Source: Corythucha ciliata (taxonomy: Eukaryota; Arthropoda; Insecta; Hemiptera; Tingidae). Taken from it: a stretch of 64,000 bases of DNA. Below are positions 46,864 through 58,056 of this stretch, piece by piece. Both the position numbers and the translations under genes were made by a program. Under the pieces are notes generated by a model. That model made no database searches, was not told the DNA's origin, and saw nothing but the letters and a program-made list of their open reading frames with translations. Position 1 is the stretch's first letter, and each line of letters begins with the position of its first letter. The stretch spans positions 32,240,001 through 32,304,000 of the forward strand of contig CM075943.1 in the NCBI GenBank assembly GCA_038030265.1. Direction: 5' to 3'.

Positions 46864-49248
46864 ATTCAATTTCGCGTCAATAATAGCGTGATCAACTTCT
46901 GTCGCGAACGAACTTAAAAATTCATTAAATAACTGTTTAATACGAAATTACTATATCTATCAATAATGCTCCCAATGAGCCATGTTTGTGCAGAATACAG
47001 GACTTGGAAAAACTAGCATCAAACAGGTTTTTTCTCAAGACGACTTATTTTTGGAGAACACAATAATTGCATCGGTAGGAATAATATCCTTCTCTTTGAA
47101 GTTAGTTTAATTTCCTTTCACACCGATAATTGCTCCCATGTTCGAGTAGGTACATGTTATCAAACCTCTTTGATTCTCTTTTCTCAGCCCTGATCAAAGC
47201 CTTAGCCCAGTTCACGAATTATTCATCTTTGTCTGGCGCATGCCTTCGTGCACTCCATTCCAGGTTTTATGAAATTATATGCGATGACGGTCTAGAAGCT
47301 TCCGTTTAAGCAACCCCCCCCCCCCTCAGTAATTTTATATTATCTTCTATTTATTGGAAAGCGTTGTTGAAGCTTCGAACTTTCGTACTTTTCCTAAAGC
47401 CCAGTTTTATCTTCCTATTTAACTCTTGGACTACATGATTTTGCTCTTAGCTGAAAAACCGATCAAGATAACTTCGCAAGTTTTCCCCGGAGAGATTTTT
47501 TTTGTGTGTTCAATTTAGAGCCCGACGCGACAGACCCATCTCGTTTTCAAGTAGAAACGGGCTAAGAAACAGGAGGTAACAAGTTTAAAAAACGGTTTTG
47601 ACAGCCATCGGAAGGAATCTAAATTTTTAAACATAAATTTACATTTTTTGCGTTTGACGTTTCAATCAATTGGCCAAGAAAAAACGACTTTCAATTTTTG
47701 AAACACCCATTGTAGTTTAGGACACATAGAGCTCATGAATGATTATTATGTTCATTCACATAGTGCCGACAATGCCTCAATCAACGAACTACACAATAGT
47801 ATCACCGGTGCGCGGCGAAGTAACAAAAGGAGTTGCCCAAAGCACTCCTCTCGTGCCGATCGAAAAAGGAATACCTAATAAAAAAAAGCTTGGAAGAAGA
47901 TGAAAGTATATTACTCGTGTCTCCCTTTCCAATCTACAAGAGAGGATCATCATACATTATTCAAATTGCCTCTCTCATCTCTCACCTCGATCCCCTCGCC
48001 ACCATGTATACATGGCCACCCTTCACCTGAGCCTGTTAAACTGCACGAGTTATATAACTTCGAGTTAAGTACTACCGATACATTTACTTTTTTCCCCAGT
48101 TCATATCGTGTTTGGTAGGTACAACAAATATTAATCAATCTGACAAATCTAGGAATGAATAAAATGGATTCAAACAATCGACATTTTAATACTTATCGTA
48201 TGATGTATGCATGATGCATTTACCATACGATCATGCATACATAATAATTATATGATATTATACTCATATACGATTTATTTATCGAAAGAAAAATGGCAAA
48301 ATGAATGGGTATATGTATCTATTGAAACCATCTAGTTCAAATCTTCGCATAATAATATGTTAAAAGGAAGAAACAAAAAGTAAACCCGGTAACTTTCTGA
48401 TATCATTTCCTTTTGTTATTTTGGCACTCGGCTGAAATTCAATGCAAACTGGCATTTTAACTATTCTCACCTTGTACAGTGAAGTATGTTAGGTGACATT
48501 CCGGGGTTGTGGCGGGAGCGGGGGGGAGTCAGAAACTGAGGGTAGAAAAAAAAAAAAAAAGGTGAAAAGGGAAGAAGACATGGACATCTGACTCGAGGGG
48601 TGCTGGTCATTCTGAATAATGGATGAAGAGGACGGAACCCTTGGGCGCTCTGGAAACACTGCGCCAGATATGCATTATTTACAACTATATGTATAGACTG
48701 AGCGCTGGAGCTATCTTCTACGTTCGACCCTCCTCAAACTGACTTCTATGCTCTCTCCGATTAGTGTCGAGATTTCGTTTGAAATTTTAAACAGTTTCAA
48801 ATAGGCTTCTCCTCCTCGCCCGCCCAGTAAAGTTAGCATGCGTTGCGGTTTGCAGGTTGATGGAGACATTTCCCTAGCCCTAAAGGTGTCGTACGGAACG
48901 CAAACAAGTCGGGAGAATGGGAAAAATTATACGACTGACACGGGGGACAAGGCCGGGCCTTTTCTAGCCCTCGCGGGGCCCCTAAGTGAGAACCATCCCG
49001 GTGCCCCCTAACGGGTGTATATTGCACTACGTGTGCAATACACAGACGTGTATTCAGATTGCTCAAAGGGAGGGGCTTGATAAATTGTGTGCTCTGCTTC
49101 ACCGAAAATGGCGTGAAAGCCACATTTTGGCAGCATGAAAATAGTTTTTCTCACTACATATAGTGCGGAAGCCGTACTTTTCCGCGCCATTTTCCAACGC
49201 GGAAATTGAGATCATTTCAAAGTGTGAAAATATAATTCTTATTTTCAC
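46864..49248. other. No gene seen
   Basis: Unassigned AT-rich DNA. A palindromic AT-rich patch lies at about 48190-48245 and a C tract at about 47311-47323. Overlapping frames at 47833-48177 and 48833-49190 show no domain. Confidence 0.5.
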
Positions 49249-49250
49249 TC

Positions 49251-51270
49251 ATAGACCAGTCAACATAGACACAAAAATCGGGGTAAATCGCAAACATGCA
49301 TGTAATTGATTTTTTTGTTGCGTGTTGTTAGAACCAATGAGAGCAGTTATTACTCAAGTTTGCAACCCTCAAAACCTTGTGCTTAACTCATGGCACTCGA
49401 AAAACTAAGAAATTTCAACACTTTTTCTGGTTTTTTAAACAAAAATACCAGAAGAAAGAGTTTTTCGAGCATGACCACAGTATACATTGTTAAAGCCAAC
49501 TAAATTTGCTACAATTTAAGCCATGCCCGAGCATCCTGGGTCTGTTAGTTCAGGAAATACAGGCAATCAACAAAATACCTAATCTCGCCAAAAAGCGAGA
49601 TTTTATTGGTAGGGTAATTTTTCAAGACCCGTAGCACTCAAATACACGGTGATTGGTACTTGGTTGAACAAAATGAGAGAGATGATTGTACACCCAAAAT
49701 GCAACCCAAATTTCCTATGACCTAAGGTCAGATTTCCATTCCTAGTTCAGATAATCAATTTGTTGTTTTTTAGCACATCACGGGTTTTCGCAACGAAAAC
49801 ATCTGTAACATGGGAAGTAAGCGTCCTAGGTTAAATCCAACGACACCACTGAAAAGAGCACTCTTTTTTGTGTATGAGTAAAGACATTTTGTCTAATGAT
49901 AGCGAAAGATTCTTTGAGTAAACTGGGAAAATATAAGGATATTTTAAAAAATGTCAGTTTTTGACAACTGTTCAAAGCTAGACTACATTAGCCATGGTGC
50001 TCCCAGCACCTGGCAAGTTCCTCTAAAACTGTATGAAGTAACTTAGTTTAAAACTTCATGCTTATTTTACTCCTGTCCTTTGCAATTTTTTGATAAAAAT
50101 CCACTGTTATACCAAAAAATGAGGCAATTAGGCCCATTTTGAGTGCCTACAAGAAGATCAAGAGCCATTCCCAAAACTTTTTTTTTCAGCTTAATTCACT
50201 TTTCCTATGCTAATCTATGAGGAAAGACAAATGAAAGTGGAATAAGCTGAAAAATTTTTCTTGAAATAGCTTTCGTATCTTCTTTTAGCCACTCAAAATG
50301 GGCCTAATTGCCTCATTTTTTGGTATAACAATGGATTTTTCTCAAAACATTGCGAAGGACAGGAGTAAAATAAGCATGAAGTATTAAACCAAGTTACTTC
50401 ATACAGTTTTAGAGGAATTTGCCGGGCGCTAGAAGCACCATGGCTAATGTTGAACAGTTGTCAAAAACTGACATTTTTTAAAATATCCTGATATTTTCCC
50501 AGTTTACTCCAAGAATCTTTCGCTAACTTTGGACAAAATGTCCTTACTCACACAGAAAAAGAGTGCTCTTTTCAGTGGTGTCGTTGGATTTAACCTAGGA
50601 CGCATACTTCCCAAGTTACAGCTGTTTTTGTTGCGAAAACCAGTGATGTGCCGAAAAACGTAAAAAAATCTATTATCTCGACTAGGAAAGGAAATCGGAC
50701 CCTAGGTCATGAGACAATTTTTGTTGCATTTTGGATGTTTAATCACCCCTATTATTTTGCTCAACCAAGTACCAGTTACCCTGTCCTATAGAATATCTAC
50801 GCGAAAATAAATTTTAGGCAATAGCGTCAGATTCAAATTGAGCTACTGCCTAAGAATTATTCTCGCGTGGATATTCTGTAGGAACATTATGTTCGAGTGC
50901 TACGGGTCTTGAAAAATAACCCTATCAATAAAATCTCGCTTTTTGGCCATATTACACATTTCTTGATTGGCTGTATCTCCGAAAATAACAAACGTAGGAC
51001 GCTCGGACTGGGCTTAAATTGTAGCAAATTTAGTTGGCTTCAATAATGTATACTGTGGTCATGCTTGGAAAACGCTTTCTTCTGGTATTTTTGTTTAACA
51101 CCGTCAAATTGATGGAATTTCGTGGTTTTTCGAGTGCCACGAGTTGAGCACAAGGTTTTGAAGGTTGCAAACTTGAGTATAAACTACTCTCATTGGCCCT
51201 AACAATGTGCAAAAGAAAAAACAATTACATGCATATTTGCGATGTTTGATGTTTATATTGACTGGCCTAT
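49251..51270. mobile_element. 2-kb palindrome, candidate foldback element
   Basis: Arms of about 950 bp are imperfect reverse complements (roughly 90% identical by eye) and meet at a loop of about 30 bp near 50201-50231. The outer ends read ATAGACCAGTCAACATA and, from the right, ATAGGCCAGTCAATATA; TCA lies at both junctions, a possible 3-bp target duplication. No frame of note is present. Similarity to the FB family was not seen. Confidence 0.85.
50785..50882. mobile_element. About 97-bp hairpin insertion in the right arm of the palindrome
   Basis: CCTATAGAATATCTACGCGA at the left is inverted at the right end, and GGCAATAGC is mirrored inside, giving about 41-bp arms. The left arm of the palindrome lacks this segment at the matching position (near 49640), so it inserted after the palindrome formed. 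Confidence 0.7.
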
Positions 51271-51329
51271 CAGCGAAGATAATTATGAATCATATTTTAA
51301 CACTTTTTCCTCTTTAACATCTGGTGGAT

Positions 51330-52345
51330 CCTACGATTCCGCTCATAATGACCAAAATGACTCTACGCGCTAAACTCACGAAAATTACAAAATCAATCAT
51401 TATTTATTTATTCGCGCGCCAATAACGACCAACCTGAGCACTCACGCCTTGGCTTGATAGTTGGCGTATACCATTGCCGCCATATAAATACCAAAACTGA
51501 CTATGTGCGCCCTAAAAACAGGTAAACTTACGATTAGCTATAGCTATTCCCACCGGAAAAACTGCTTGAGAATAGCTGAATGGAGTTCATCCCCTCTGCA
51601 ATTGACTAAAATGACGAATTCGTGCCCTGAACTACCACACCATAGGCATTACCATATACCCACAGTTAGCTCTGTGAAAACAGCCAAACTGGCTATACAC
51701 GCCCTAAAATTAGCAAATCTGACTCTACAATGCCCATAAATGGTAAAACTGACGATTTGCGCTTTGAAAAAATGCCTATTGACATCTTTCATAAATACAC
51801 CAGCGCTCATGTGGCGACTAAGTGAAACGACCTCCTGGGGTATCCTTCAATTTTCAATTGGGTTTACTTCAATAATTTTCTTTCTTATTCTGATCCTCAC
51901 TACCACAATAAACAAAACAAAGCAAGTGACACCGGTCAGATGTTACCCCAGATTGTTAGTTCATCTTAGCTCGGCAGGAGCGTTGCTGTATTTATGAAAG
52001 ATGTCAATAAACAAATGGTTCCTGTCCTGAAAATGACAAAATCTATACTATTCACGATCTGAAAATGGCCAAACTTATCATTCGCTCCCTACAGAGGCAA
52101 CAGAATGACGATTCGCGTCTTCAAGATCACTACTTAACTGACTATACTGTTACGCTGAGAAATTGGCAGACTGGCTATAATCAAGCCATAAAAATGGTGA
52201 AACGGGCCATTCGCGGCCTGAAGATGGTGAAACTTAACATTCGTACTTTGACAATGGCTGAACTGAGCCATCGCGCTTTAAACATGGCTAAACTGCAGAC
52301 TGCAGACGATTCGTGCCCTAAAAATATAGCTAAACTGATCTTTGG
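51330..52345 (+). repeat. Degenerate tandem array, type delta (CTATTCGCGCCCTAAA unit)
   Basis: About 28 imperfect units near 30-35 bp around CTGACTATTCGCGCCCTAAA followed by ATGGCCAA. The frames at 51503-51997 and 52065-52427 are by-products. Three further units lie at 52690-52770. Confidence 0.75.
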
Positions 52346-52601
52346 CCCGAACAAAATAATATTCTTTGGTCTTCCCAAGTTTACAAATATAATTCACAAC
52401 AGAACCGGTTTTCTGCTTCTAAATTGAAGCCATCTTCAGTGTTTTTCTTTCTTAATAACATCTATATCGTGCATTGCACTCCGTCAACGGTTTTAACTAA
52501 CAATAAAGCAAAATACGAAGCAAAATGTTAGTTAAAACCGTTGACGAAGTGCAATCATATTTGTAAACGTGGGAAGAGCAAAGAATATTATTTTGTTCGA
52601 C
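52345..52601. mobile_element. Penelope-like terminal fragment in inverted arrangement (tentative)
   Basis: CGAACAAAATAATATTCTTTG at the left (trimmed here) is inverted at about 52580-52601, with tttacaaatat also mirrored. A second inverted pair lies inside: gtcaacggttttaactaac (about 52483-52501) against its complement near 52527-52545. The minus strand of the left half carries a hammerhead-like motif typical of Penelope-like elements. No RT or GIY-YIG coding sequence is attached. Confidence 0.45.
52396..52446 (-). ncRNA. Candidate hammerhead ribozyme motif
   Basis: Minus-strand order: stem I strand AACA, core CTGAAGA (complement of 52433-52439), stem II GCTTC-loop-GAAGC with one extra G, core GAA, stem III the 8-nt palindrome AACCGGTT, then C at the cleavage position and TGTT closing stem I. 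This fits the CUGANGA...GAAA...UH rules. The palindromic short stem III is what Penelope-like hammerheads use to act as dimers (established for that group). Stem I is only 4 bp before mismatches, so activity is uncertain. Confidence 0.5.
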
Positions 52602-53245
52602 ATCCCAACCCCCAGAGATCTTTGGAGCCTTTCAGAGAGTGTAACTCATGATTCATGTCATTAAAATTCCTAATTTAACTTGCTGAGCCGAAAAAAATGG
52701 CCAAGCTGGCAAGCTGGGTTGCTGCTGGGGCCATTCGTGCCCTAAAATCGTTGAACTGACCATATCGTTTCCCTGCCGAATAGGACTGGAACTAACTCCG
52801 CGGTCACTGCTCCCTCAAAATTAAATTGAGCGAGATTAGCATCCTCAAAATCCCAATTTTTTGGGGTTCAGCTGCCTTCAAAACGACGCAGGCCGACCCT
52901 TCGGATTTCAGATTCCGTGGGTCGAGATTTCCGTCGAGGGGTCCGTCGGTCTCAACCGCATGTACGTGGATGGCGATCATAACAGGCCGGACCTTCGGGC
53001 ATTGAAACCGCAAACCCGAAGTTCTTCCGCCTCATGCACTGTCCAGGCCTGCGGGTTTCCCGAAAAAATTCCGCGGCCGCGGCTTCAAAAAAAGTTTTTG
53101 AGAAACAAGTTTTTGCGTGCAGCCGTTTCTCATGGTTTCTGGGAATTTTGCCTCGTGACATGTGACAAAGATTTGTTTCGACGGTGAGTGCCTTGATAAT
53201 GGGGTGCACAGTTGAAAACAATGTTTCAACTCGACAAAATCATTC
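52602..53245. other. Unassigned; GC-rich segment
   Basis: 52880-53095 is GC-richer than the surroundings and open on both strands (52861-53187 plus, 52804-53013 minus), but no domain could be recognised in any frame. It could be a decayed transposon or exon; I make no call. Confidence 0.4.
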
Positions 53246-53248
53246 TAA

Positions 53249-55201
53249 GGGCCGTACGCACCTTTACGAGACCTTAACCTTTGTGGCTCCTTATAGCAGG
53301 AATTTGTATTCAGAAACCAACCTTATCCGCATTGGCTAAGGAACTGTAAAGGAGTTCTTTAAGGCATGAAAAAATTGTATTCACAAAGCCACTTTTACCT
53401 TCGTGGTTCCTTTAAAGAATGTTATTTGCTGGTTATACTTATGATAACTCTAAGGAAGCTCGGGAGCTTCCTTTACAGTTCCTTTAAGCCTTGTATTGTG
53501 TTGTAGTGTTTCTACTGTAATTATTTTCCCTCGGTAAATGTGAGAAATGGAAGAATTTATTGTGTTTTTCGACTCGCTCAATCTTATTTCGGATCTCCAA
53601 TGGCGTAATGAGCGACACAGAAGAAGCACACTATCTGAATCCAATTCGGTTCTCCAAAAGGTCTCGTTTCGGTCAGATCAGACTGTTTGAAACGTTGTGA
53701 TTTTGATCCGTCGAGCGTCGACCGACTGAAGGGTTCAAGTTTCTCTACGGCTGTCAAACTTTCACAAATTACTGAGAATTTACGCGACGGGAAATCTTCA
53801 AGTGACGGTCCCATATCACGATTTGTCAATTTATCTTTTTTGTGTTGTGCCTCCCCTTGTGTTTCAAGTGTGACCGTCCTATCTATTTCATTATTTTCGT
53901 TTTGTACGGGATTGGAACCTAGGCCAAAATAAATTTATAGGTCTGAAAATAATTATTTCGTCAAAGTGCACGGTGAGTGGCACCGTTTCGACCTCTAGCT
54001 CACTACCGCGGCCGGAGCTGGGGCCAGGAAAAGGCCCCAGTGCCAGTGCGGCCTGGTCAGAGGTGTCAGGGAAAAATGACGCAAGTGTGGTTCCCACGAA
54101 GGGATAATGTTATTTCTTATACGGGGTCCCTGGATCCCTCTTGCGGCATTTTCTTCCCAACCGTTCGGAATAAGGCTCCAGTCGCAAGGGCGCACGAAAG
54201 CCCTCGCTCATCGTTGTCGGCGCCACCTCGTGAGACCCCCTGGAGCTAAAAGGCTTCTCTTCCATCCAAAACTCCTCTTTAGAACTTCAGTGGGGGCAGA
54301 AAACTGCGTTATTCCCCCGGAGTTTTAAACGGATTTTTGCCTATCACTCGAATACTGCGCGTTCCACGAAAACGTCTTCTGAGTCACACGTTGAAGAGCG
54401 TTACATTTCCTTCGAAATTCACAGGACAAACTCATTCCTCATAGGTACCGAGCAACGGCCGTCGCAGAAAGTTTTGTGACCTACGAGGTGTCAGCCAACC
54501 GGTGACGCCGGTGGAATCGTGAACATAAAGGAAGTGTCTGAAAGCATTGCGGGGCTAATAAAACAGCTTATATATTTTCCCAGTGGCCAAAGAGTGAGAG
54601 AATCATCCGTTCCATTTTTCAGATTGGGTGGTTTCCCCGGTGTCGTCGGCTGCAATTATTGTGCTCATATACTCCGCTTAAAATCTCCGTAGGTGACGGG
54701 AGTCTGGATGAGTCTCAAAGTAGTTGTGTTTTGCGGCCCAAGGATGGAATTTGTAGACGTTGTCACCCGTTGGCTACATTCGAATTTTCCAAAATAGAAC
54801 CGTAGCCGTTGCTCGATCACGCAGTCTCTAGCAGGGCATTCCCTTGTGGGACAATGGCCGCTTTCCGCACAAACTTTGCGGTTCTCTTCGGTCTTGAACT
54901 TGTCCACGCTCATCAATAAATTAAAATTACGCAATGTTAATAGGCTGGCATTTCATACAATTTTGATAACTAATGGGCTTTTGAAGGCTTAAATAGCGAG
55001 AGGTTTCACATGATAAAGCGTACAGTCACCATTAAAAGCATATTTTCATTGTTTATTTGCTTTAAGGCCCCTTTAGCTAAAGGAACTGCCGAGGAACTCT
55101 AAAGGAACGTTTCTGAATACGATTTTTAAAGGAATCGCTAAAGGAACCTTAACTAAAGGAGCTCCTAAGGGGACGTAAAGGTTGGTTTCTGAATACGGCC
55201 C
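53249..55201. mobile_element. PIF/Harbinger-like element with TAA target duplication
   Basis: Left end GGGCCGTACGCACCTTTACG and right end, read inward, GGGCCGTATTCAGAAACC share GGGCCGTA and, further in, ACCTTTACG-like sequence; the left side also contains tgtattcagaaacc a little inside. TAA flanks both ends (53246-53248, 55202-55204), the classic TWA duplication of Harbinger elements. Fragments of a transposase are present on both strands. TAAAGGAAC-like blocks repeat near both ends. Confidence 0.7.
53547..53845 (+). pseudogene. Harbinger-like transposase N-terminal relic
   Basis: From the ATG at 53547 the frame reads MEEFIVFFDSLNLISDLQWR and then NERHRRSTL, like the Arg-rich N-terminal region of HARBI1-like proteins. 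After stops and a frameshift, 53757-53850 reads FHKLLRIYATGNLQVTV, close to the conserved LLRFYATGSFQ block. The DDE catalytic part was not found downstream. A minus-strand frame at 53995-54195 with ARGIQGPRIRNNII may be a C-terminal piece, in which case the element is rearranged. Confidence 0.55.
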
Positions 55202-55204
55202 TAA

Positions 55205-56633
55205 TTCATCAAACTAATAAAATTATTGTGAATGTTTGTGAAACACTGTGGAGCGTGCATGCATTCGCGTGGGTGTCTTCCAATAATGATCAGACCAAAA
55301 TAATAATCCCACCCACAAGCTTAGCTTTTGGGGCTGACACCATTGTGTGTAAATAAATAAATAATTTTCCTGTGTGATGTGTAAATCTACAAATTGGGCC
55401 ATTCTGTGCACGTGCATTTTGACTTGAAATATTTGCATTTCTCAAATGCGAACATGAAGTTTGCTATTCGGGGCTACCATAGTGCAACATTTTCTGTTCG
55501 ATAGTGCAGACTCGTGAACTTGTCATTTTCGTCCAACATTTTCCGTTCCTCACCGACTACACTTCAACGAAATTGATTCCTTCGAAATTCCATTAAAATT
55601 GGGTCATTAAACGAGCAGCATGTTTACTCAAGTGTTTGTGGTTTGTTCAATATTGTAATGCGTGTACCTACAAGACAAATAGTTACCGCATTTTTATTTT
55701 GGACCGTACCACCAGAGGTTTGCTGTAGATTACACACACGCATGGAGGAATTTCCATTGCTTGAATAATATAATTTTTTTTAGATGAGAATTACGCGGGA
55801 GTGTGAATTACATTTATTTGAATAGTGTCAGAAACATTCCGAAAATTGAACAATTGATTTTAATTGCATTTTTCAGTGATATGTATACCATGATTGTTGG
55901 TAAACATGACCTGGTCACCTATACGTGACCTGGGGGGTTGTAATAGAAAAGTGAAACACGTGTGAGACGAGATGAGAATGATTATCACAGCCAGTGTTCG
56001 TAACTTTTAGCTGTAAAAGTAAATCTCATCTCGTCTCACAAGTGTTTCAATTTTCTAAAATTACGAGTTTCTTTTCATACGAGTCTGAGTGTTTCAACAA
56101 TACTATCTAACAAATTATCTCGTTAAGTTGAAAAGTATCCACGCATCCAAGAGAGCGGATCGAACCTACATCGAGCATGTTACCTTAGTACGGTTGGATA
56201 CTAATGTGGTACTCTAGTAGTGGTCCAAGCATATATAGCATAGAGGTAGAATACATGGAGGGAACCTTGTTAGGGAAGGGGTTTTAGAGGGGGGGGGTCA
56301 CATGGATGAAGTGTGGAAGTGCGGGGGTGTCCCTTTTTTTATAACCTGCACAACGTAAACTTCTCTAAAAAAAACAATGATATATAAACCTGGATGGCTC
56401 ACAGCGGACTGGAGGGGTGTGGAGGGGGCAGGTCGTCCCCTGATAAACAATCACCCTGTCCCTCTCCTTGTGTAGGTATGGCAACACAACTCTCTTCCGG
56501 TATTTACTTTGAAACTCCACCCCTCTCATCCACTTGGGAGCGTATTTCATGGCTATTCTTTATCAGCAGTGATGAGCAATCAGTTCTTTTATAAATCATT
56601 GTAAAAAACAAACTTGTTACATTTCATTTGTAT
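55205..56633. other. No gene seen; 114-bp hairpin
   Basis: 55944-56057 is an inverted repeat (tagaaaag...gtgagacgagatgaga against its complement) with arms of about 37 bp, a MITE-like hairpin without a clear target duplication. A perfect B-box-like GGTTCGATCC lies on the minus strand near 56157-56166, without an A box or cloverleaf. Confidence 0.5.
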
Positions 56634-56642
56634 AATCATTCC

Positions 56643-56920
56643 CAAGGTGACTAAACGTTACTATAGGTGCCGCAGATTTCCCCCTGCCCATCGGACAGGA
56701 GGGGTGGAGACTGACGTCACCAGCAGTCCTTTGCTCCCGATTGCTCACCCTAGAGCAGCAGAGCAAGTTAATTTTGAAATTGAAGTTTATGAATTCTCAA
56801 AAATCACAACTCAATAACAATTAATAATGTACTGGGTCCAGTGCAATGGCGGTTGGGACTGCTCGTGACGTAGGTGAAGGACAGTGATCTGCGGCACCTA
56901 TAGAAAATTTAGTCACCTTG
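56643..56920. mobile_element. Mutator-like MITE with 9-bp target duplication
   Basis: Ends CAAGGTGACTAAA are exact inverted copies; homology of the arms continues for about 85 bp (ctataggtgccgcagat, gtcac..gcagtcc). A perfect 9-bp direct repeat, aatcattcc, flanks it (56634-56642, 56921-56929). A 9-bp duplication with long TIRs fits Mutator-like elements. A fragment of the same family is at 19972-20043. Confidence 0.82.
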
Positions 56921-56929
56921 AATCATTCC

Positions 56930-58048
56930 CGTTGGCTTAATTAATTCCGTAACATCTGTGATATTCGTGTGTATTCATCTTGAGGAGTTTTTTAAACTTT
57001 TTTAATTTTGAATCCAAGTCGTTCGTCCCATCAATCCCACCATGCACAATGAAATTGAGTTCAGTGAATCCCCTCGTTTTTCACGCTTCATGAAGAATAT
57101 GAACTCTATAGTTGTTAAAACGGTTCTTGCCTTTCTCCCTTCTTGTACCAATTCGTGGAGTTCCGAGACCCCGATATGAGGCCTAACATCTCTGATTAGC
57201 ATAGATCTAGTGTAGCTTTCCATAAACTTATAATGATTATAAAACTACCAAGAACTTCGCCGGTCGCTTTCCGTCCGTTGGTACGGTACTCGGGCGCATA
57301 CGTGTTTAGCTGTTGACGACCGAACATGAACACTGCGTCCGCTCGTGCTCTGGAGCCGAGTTTCGTCAATTCAAAGCTCAGTGGGACGAAAGATGAACGA
57401 TCGAACGCGCCTGCTACGGCAGAATGGACCAAAAAATTCCATCCTATTCGAACCTAAAAGAGCTTTACACGGCCGAACTCTTATGGAGCAAAGGACGCGG
57501 TTCCTTTAAATTTCTCAATATGGGATCATTCGTCCCTCTTCTGAACTGTTAGGGCGTGCGTCGGCCGAACGAACGCGGTTTCAGTGGAGCACAGTGGCTG
57601 GTATCACACGAACCACCACCGCCCGGATCAGCCGCTTTTTCATGAATCACAGCGTTTACGAGACCCAAAAAACCGCTAGCACATGAGCGTATGGGCTGCG
57701 AACAAGAATGAACTGCGTGTATTTCCGAAAAGCGAAGAGGTTTTCCGATTGCCGCTGCGAGGAAATGCATATAGAAGGGAATAGAGGTAGATTGAGGACA
57801 CGGGGGGGGCATAGCCCCCGCTATGTGCCATTCGTTTTTTAAAGTCACTTTCAGCTGTACGCAACACATAATTCGAAGTGGACTTCGACACCGAGCGTTT
57901 CATTGCCGAAGAAGATACCTGAAATTTGACATACGGGCTCTGAAAGTTACAATATGTCTCATATTTTCTCTGTTTCTTGAGTCGTCCAAATACATTTTCA
58001 AGAAAACTAAAACGCAAATTGTTGTAATAATAATCTCCTTGTTTTGTT
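56930..58048. other. Unassigned frames
   Basis: Minus-strand frames at 57002-57223 and 57196-57432 overlap slightly and have a less skewed composition than most in the window, but contain no domain I recognise. Frames at 57549-58017 overlap one another. Exons of an unknown gene cannot be excluded. Confidence 0.35.
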
Positions 58049-58056
58049 GAAGCAAG

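Noticed and set aside
52804..53187. GC-rich segment, open on both strands; one minus-strand phrase (LKSEGSACVVLKAAE) vaguely recalls ketoacyl synthase
   Set aside because: Only about 15 residues are suggestive, the surrounding blocks of that family are absent, and no splice-consistent extension was found.
56140..56240. tRNA gene on the minus strand
   Set aside because: A perfect B-box is present, but no A-box or cloverleaf could be built.
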